Of a DNA stretch of 8,622 nucleotides, positions 5,471-8,622 are shown one piece after another. Source of the DNA: Planctomycetales bacterium (GTDB lineage: Bacteria; Planctomycetota; Planctomycetia; Pirellulales; Thermoguttaceae); assembly GCA_007127495.1 (NCBI GenBank), contig SKZG01000397.1:1-8622 (forward strand), written 5' to 3'. The notes under the pieces are model-generated. The model saw nothing but the letters and a program-made list of their open reading frames with translations, had not been told where the DNA came from and did no database searches. The position numbers and the translations under genes were made by a program. Position 1 is the stretch's first letter. Every line of letters begins with the position of its first letter.

Positions 5471-5707
5471 ATGCGCCCGCTGGAAGCCACATTCCGCAGT
5501 ATCCGATCGTTGCACGCTTGGCTGTGCCTCAGCGCGGCGGTGTTGCTTGCCGTGACGGTGTGGATGGTTGCGGAGGAATACCGGCGCCCTTGGCGGCGAT
5601 ACCAGCGAGCCTACCGCCGGTTGACCGACGATGCGCCGGAAGCCCGCCCGCCCGGCGCGAGCCCGGCAATCGAGCAAATCTGGCTGCCCGATCTGACCAT
5701 CGACTAA
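5471..5707 (+). CDS. N-terminal membrane-anchor part of the multihaem cytochrome c, ended by an in-frame TAA
   Basis: The 78 residues comprise a short basic N-terminus (MRPLEATFRS), one hydrophobic helix at about 15-33, and an Arg/Tyr-rich amphipathic stretch at 36-52 (EYRRPWRRYQRAYRRLT). A linker and the motif IEQIWLPDLTID end the frame. In related cytochromes that I recall, this wording continues without a break into Y-x-F-x-x-VARFDRCTTCHQG. Here the codon after D78 is TAA, and the following codons CAT TTT CAG CGG GTG GCT CGC TTC continue in the same frame into the haem protein. This piece is therefore the anchor of the next feature, not an independent gene. A weak AGG (5465-5467) lies 3 nt before the ATG. 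By itself it binds no haem and has no known role. Confidence 0.75.
   Translation: MRPLEATFRSIRSLHAWLCLSAAVLLAVTVWMVAEEYRRPWRRYQRAYRRLTDDAPEARPPGASPAIEQIWLPDLTID
5705..5707 (+). other. In-frame TAA stop splitting the cytochrome c gene
   Basis: The TAA at 5705-5707 lies exactly in the frame shared by the 78-aa anchor and the 944-aa haem body; from 5471 to 8554 there are 1028 codons in one frame with this as the only internal stop. A single change from TAC or TAT (Tyr) would explain it. The next base is C (TAAC). No Shine-Dalgarno sequence precedes the downstream GTG at 5720, so reinitiation looks poor. Confidence 0.85.
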
Positions 5708-5719
5708 CATTTTCAGCGG

Positions 5720-8554
5720 GTGGCTCGCTTCGATCGCTGCACGACCTGCCACCAGGGCATCGCGGAACCGGACCGCGGCTTTCCACAGCCGTTCAGTTCC
5801 CACCCAAGGTTGGACCTCTACCTGGGCTCGCACAGCCCGCATCCGGTCGACGAGTTCGGCTGCACGATCTGCCACGACGGGCAGGGCAGCGCGACGTCGT
5901 TCCGTTGGGCTTCGCACACGCCCAACGCCCTGCACGATGCCACCCGCTGGCGACGAGAACACGCCTGGCAGCCGACGGAACACTGGGAATGGCCCATGCT
6001 TCCGCGGCGTTTTCTTGAAAGCCGCTGCTTGCAGTGCCACCACGAGGTCACCGACCTGGAACCGAGCGACCGGTACCCCGATGCCCCCGCCCCGAGGCTC
6101 CTGGCCGGCTACCATTTGATCCGCGAGAACGGCTGCTTCGGTTGCCACGACATCGACGGGTACGACGCCGCCGGTCGGCGCATCGGGCCCGACATGCGTC
6201 TGGAGCCGTCCGTCGCGGCCGCGACGGACGGGCCGCCGGGCACCCTGCGGAAGGCCGGCCCCAGTTTGCGCGACGTCGCGCAGAAGCTCACGCCGGCGAT
6301 GGCCATGGACCGAACCGCCGACCCGCGCCTTTTCCTGCCCCAAACGCGCATGCCGCGGCTGTTCGGGCTGCACGCCCACCTGACCGACCCGGCACATGAC
6401 GACGCGCATCGTTTCGAACCGGTGGAAATTCAAGCGATCGTCGCCTACCTCTGGTCGGTAAGCGAGTCGATCGAGCCGCTGCCGGCGGCCGGGAGATTTG
6501 CGGAAGACGCTTCACCGGCTCGCGGTCGCAACCTGTTCCAGATGCAGGGCTGCTTGGCCTGCCACCAACACGAGGCGTTTCCCGAAGGGCAATCGGCCGT
6601 CGGCCCGGACCTTTCCCGGATAGGCGCGAAGTACGCGACCGACTCGGGCAAAGCCTGGCTGCGAGACCTGCTGCTCGATCCCACGCACCGGTCGCCGCGG
6701 ACGCCCATGCCCCACGTGCCGCTCGAGCCGGTTCGGTGGCCGCAGGCTGACGGCGAGCCCGCGGAAGGCCCCGACCCGGTGGCCGACGTCATGGCGTTTC
6801 TGCTGGACGTTCCGCCGTACGCCGCGGCGGCGCCCGACTATCGCCCGGCCGACCTGGACGAACTGGTCTTGCAGCATTTGACGCGCGTCATGCCGCAGGC
6901 CGCGGCGGTTGCGGCGTGGCGCGAAGGCCTTTCCGAATCGGAGGCGCAAGCCCTCGGCGGCGATACCGAACTGCTCGTGGGGCGGCCGTCGCTCAAAAAG
7001 AAACTCCGCTACGTGGGCAAACGCACCGTCGCGAAACGCGGCTGCTACGGCTGCCACGACATCCCCGGCTTCGACGACGCGCCGCCTATCGGCCCGGCAC
7101 TGACCGACTGGGGACGCAAACGCGAAACCTTGTTGGCCTTCGAGCAAATCGATCGCTATCTGGACGAAGTCGCCGACGACACGGCCCCGTTCTTCACCGA
7201 AGCCATTCGCCGGCGGCGGCGCGAAGGCTTTCTATGGCAAAAACTGCGCGAACCCCGGAGCTTCGACTACCGGCAGGCGGCGGGGAAGCCGTTCAACGAG
7301 TGGCTGACCATGGGCCAATTCGACTTCACGCCCGAGCAGCGCGAGGCCGTGATGACGTTCGTCCTGGGCCTCACCGCCGATCCCCCTCGCGCCACGTACG
7401 TGCACGCGCCGGAAGGGCCGCGGCGGGCGGTCGTCAAGGGGCGCCACGTGCTCGACCGGTTCGCCTGCGCTGAGTGCCACACGCTGCGCATGGAGCAGTG
7501 GTCGATCGCGTACGACCCCGACCGGTTCGACCCGCCTCCGCCACACGACGACTTCGACTGGCTCCTGCCGCGTTTCTCGCAGGAGGAGATCGAAGCGTCG
7601 CGGGCCGTCGATGACCGGGGCCTCGCCCGCGCCACGCTCACCGGCATGCCGCGCCTGGACGACGAGGGCCGAATCGCGATCGTCGACGACGACATGGATG
7701 AAGAGGGCAACGAGCTGCTGCTCCACGCATTCACGCTGTGGGAGCCCGCCGTCCTGGCCGGCGAGCCGATTGCCGTCGGCGGCGCCGATGTCCTGGTATG
7801 GCACCATCAAATCGAGCGCCGGCGCCCGGCGTGGGGCGGCGAATTGGCACGGATGCTCTATCCGGCCGCGCTCGCCGAGGCCCGCGCCGCAGGCGCCCAG
7901 GCCATCGGCCCGGAAGCCTGGGGCTGGCTGCCCCCGCCACTTCCACACACGGGCAAGGCGGTGCAGCCCTCCTGGCTGCACGAGTATTTGCAGCGCCCGT
8001 ACGTCATCCGGCCGGCAGCGATGTTGCGCATGCCGCACTATCACCTCTCGCCGGAGGAGGCGGGCAAGCTGGTCGATTTCTTCAAGGCCGCCGCGGGCGC
8101 GGAATTGCCGTACACCGGCGCACCGTCGCCCCGCCGGCTGCGCGACGAGCCGCTGACCGCGGACCGCCGCGAGCGATTCGGCGAGGCCATGCGCATGTTG
8201 CTCGATACGCAAGCCTACTGTGCCCGATGCCACCGCATTGGCGACTACACCCCCGGCGAGGCCGTCCCCGTTTCGCTGGCTCCCGACCTCGCCCAGGTGG
8301 CCCCCCGACTGCAAGCCGAGTTCCTCTACCGATGGCTGGCCAGCCCCGCGTCGGTCCTGCCGTACACCGTCATGCCGGCGAACTTCCCGCCCACCGGCCG
8401 GTCGCTCGACCCGATTCGCTTCCCCGGCGACAGTGTCGAGCAACTCGAGCGCATGACCGACCTGTTGCTCAATTACGACTGGTATTTGAAGCAGCAGCAG
8501 TCGATCCGGGAACGGATAGACGACGCGGGCACCGCCGCGGCCGACTCGCCGTAG
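5720..8554 (+). CDS. Octahaem cytochrome c protein (main body of the split gene)
   Basis: This is a periplasmic-side electron carrier with eight covalent haem sites, CxxCH at residues 7, 48, 103, 139, 278, 442, 583 and 834 (numbered from the GTG). The first three form a compact N-terminal module (CTTCH, CTICH, CLQCH). Class I-like cytochrome c modules then follow one after another: haem 4 with RMP at 210-212, haem 5 with GRNLFQMQGCLACH and TPMP at 328-331, haem 6 (KRGCYGCHDIPGF), haem 7 (DRFACAECH) with GMP at 642-644, and haem 8 (QAYCARCHRIGDY) with VMP at 884-886. The Met residues are likely distal ligands. The 944-residue chain starts at a GTG with no ribosome-binding site and no signal peptide; its export anchor is encoded just upstream in the same frame, behind the TAA. 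Unless that stop is bypassed or is an error, the haems could not be attached, because maturation is extracytoplasmic. The likely role is respiratory electron transfer, perhaps with a quinol-oxidising complex encoded beyond the window; that partner is inference. Confidence 0.9.
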   Translation: MARFDRCTTCHQGIAEPDRGFPQPFSSHPRLDLYLGSHSPHPVDEFGCTICHDGQGSATSFRWASHTPNALHDATRWRREHAWQPTEHWEWPMLPRRFLESRCLQCHHEVTDLEPSDRYPDAPAPRLLAGYHLIRENGCFGCHDIDGYDAAGRRIGPDMRLEPSVAAATDGPPGTLRKAGPSLRDVAQKLTPAMAMDRTADPRLFLPQTRMPRLFGLHAHLTDPAHDDAHRFEPVEIQAIVAYLWSVSESIEPLPAAGRFAEDASPARGRNLFQMQGCLACHQHEAFPEGQSAVGPDLSRIGAKYATDSGKAWLRDLLLDPTHRSPRTPMPHVPLEPVRWPQADGEPAEGPDPVADVMAFLLDVPPYAAAAPDYRPADLDELVLQHLTRVMPQAAAVAAWREGLSESEAQALGGDTELLVGRPSLKKKLRYVGKRTVAKRGCYGCHDIPGFDDAPPIGPALTDWGRKRETLLAFEQIDRYLDEVADDTAPFFTEAIRRRRREGFLWQKLREPRSFDYRQAAGKPFNEWLTMGQFDFTPEQREAVMTFVLGLTADPPRATYVHAPEGPRRAVVKGRHVLDRFACAECHTLRMEQWSIAYDPDRFDPPPPHDDFDWLLPRFSQEEIEASRAVDDRGLARATLTGMPRLDDEGRIAIVDDDMDEEGNELLLHAFTLWEPAVLAGEPIAVGGADVLVWHHQIERRRPAWGGELARMLYPAALAEARAAGAQAIGPEAWGWLPPPLPHTGKAVQPSWLHEYLQRPYVIRPAAMLRMPHYHLSPEEAGKLVDFFKAAAGAELPYTGAPSPRRLRDEPLTADRRERFGEAMRMLLDTQAYCARCHRIGDYTPGEAVPVSLAPDLAQVAPRLQAEFLYRWLASPASVLPYTVMPANFPPTGRSLDPIRFPGDSVEQLERMTDLLLNYDWYLKQQQSIRERIDDAGTAAADSP

Positions 8555-8622
8555 TGGAAGGTCGAGCTGTTAAAACTCCCGAGGGCGCATTCGCGCCTGC
8601 ACGCGGCCGGGCAGGCCCTGAA
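8555..8622 (+). other. Short tail after the cytochrome gene
   Basis: The 68 bases after the cytochrome stop (TAG, 8552-8554) hold a small hairpin (GGCGC 8584-8588, ATTC loop, GCGCC 8593-8597) without a T run, so it is not a convincing terminator. A GTG at 8554-8556 opens a frame to the window end, but its 23 codons resemble nothing I know. No further gene can be called. Confidence 0.4.

Noticed and set aside
4695..5492. Minus-strand open frame of 265 codons
   Set aside because: It is antisense to the SpoU/TrmH gene, whose three motifs are clear.
5705..5707. TAA read as a recoded amino acid by dedicated machinery
   Set aside because: Selenocysteine uses TGA and pyrrolysine TAG, and no recoding hairpin is obvious downstream; mutation, error or simple readthrough is more likely.
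7232..8443. Minus-strand open frame of 403 codons
   Set aside because: It is antisense to the cytochrome body and shows only Arg/Gly/Val-rich shadow composition.

Overview
The window is GC-rich bacterial chromosome. It most likely comes from a planctomycete. This rests on the large octaheme cytochrome c, whose N-terminal wording (WLPDLTID, then ARFDRCTTCHQG and GCTICHDGQGS) I know from Planctomycetota, and on small palindromes and a 14-bp tandem repeat of a kind I associate with those genomes. The assignment is from memory and was not searched.

Left half, minus strand (1-3929): an oligopeptide/dipeptide ABC importer operon in the order oppA (substrate-binding protein), oppB and oppC (two membrane permeases). 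oppA and oppB share an ATGA overlap. oppC runs off the left edge about ten codons short of its end, so the ATPase genes, if present, lie outside. A plausible sigma70-type promoter at 4171-4199 would drive the operon with a leader of about 235 nt.

Middle (3930-4829): about 900 bases between divergent genes with no convincing intact gene. It is packed with structure: a minus-strand terminator-like hairpin, a U-loop hairpin, a strong plus-strand intrinsic terminator, a 98-bp element with 22-bp terminal inverted repeats bounded on both sides by T tracts (MITE-like, or a second terminator), a short minus-strand coding remnant that begins like a zeta-toxin/P-loop kinase and breaks inside its Walker A motif at that element, and a perfect 14-bp tandem duplication. 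It reads as a decayed accessory locus.

Right half, plus strand (4830-8554): a compact SpoU/TrmH-family RNA 2'-O-methyltransferase with a promoter placed so that its mRNA would be nearly leaderless, then a large membrane-anchored multihaem cytochrome c. The cytochrome reading frame is split by one in-frame TAA (5705-5707). The N-terminal membrane anchor (78 aa) and the eight-haem body (944 aa) are in the same frame with five codons from the stop to the GTG, and the residue lost is most simply a Tyr. This is the most striking single observation in the window: a sequencing error, a recent nonsense mutation, or readthrough.

I see no CRISPR array, no tRNA or rRNA, and no clearly new multi-gene system.
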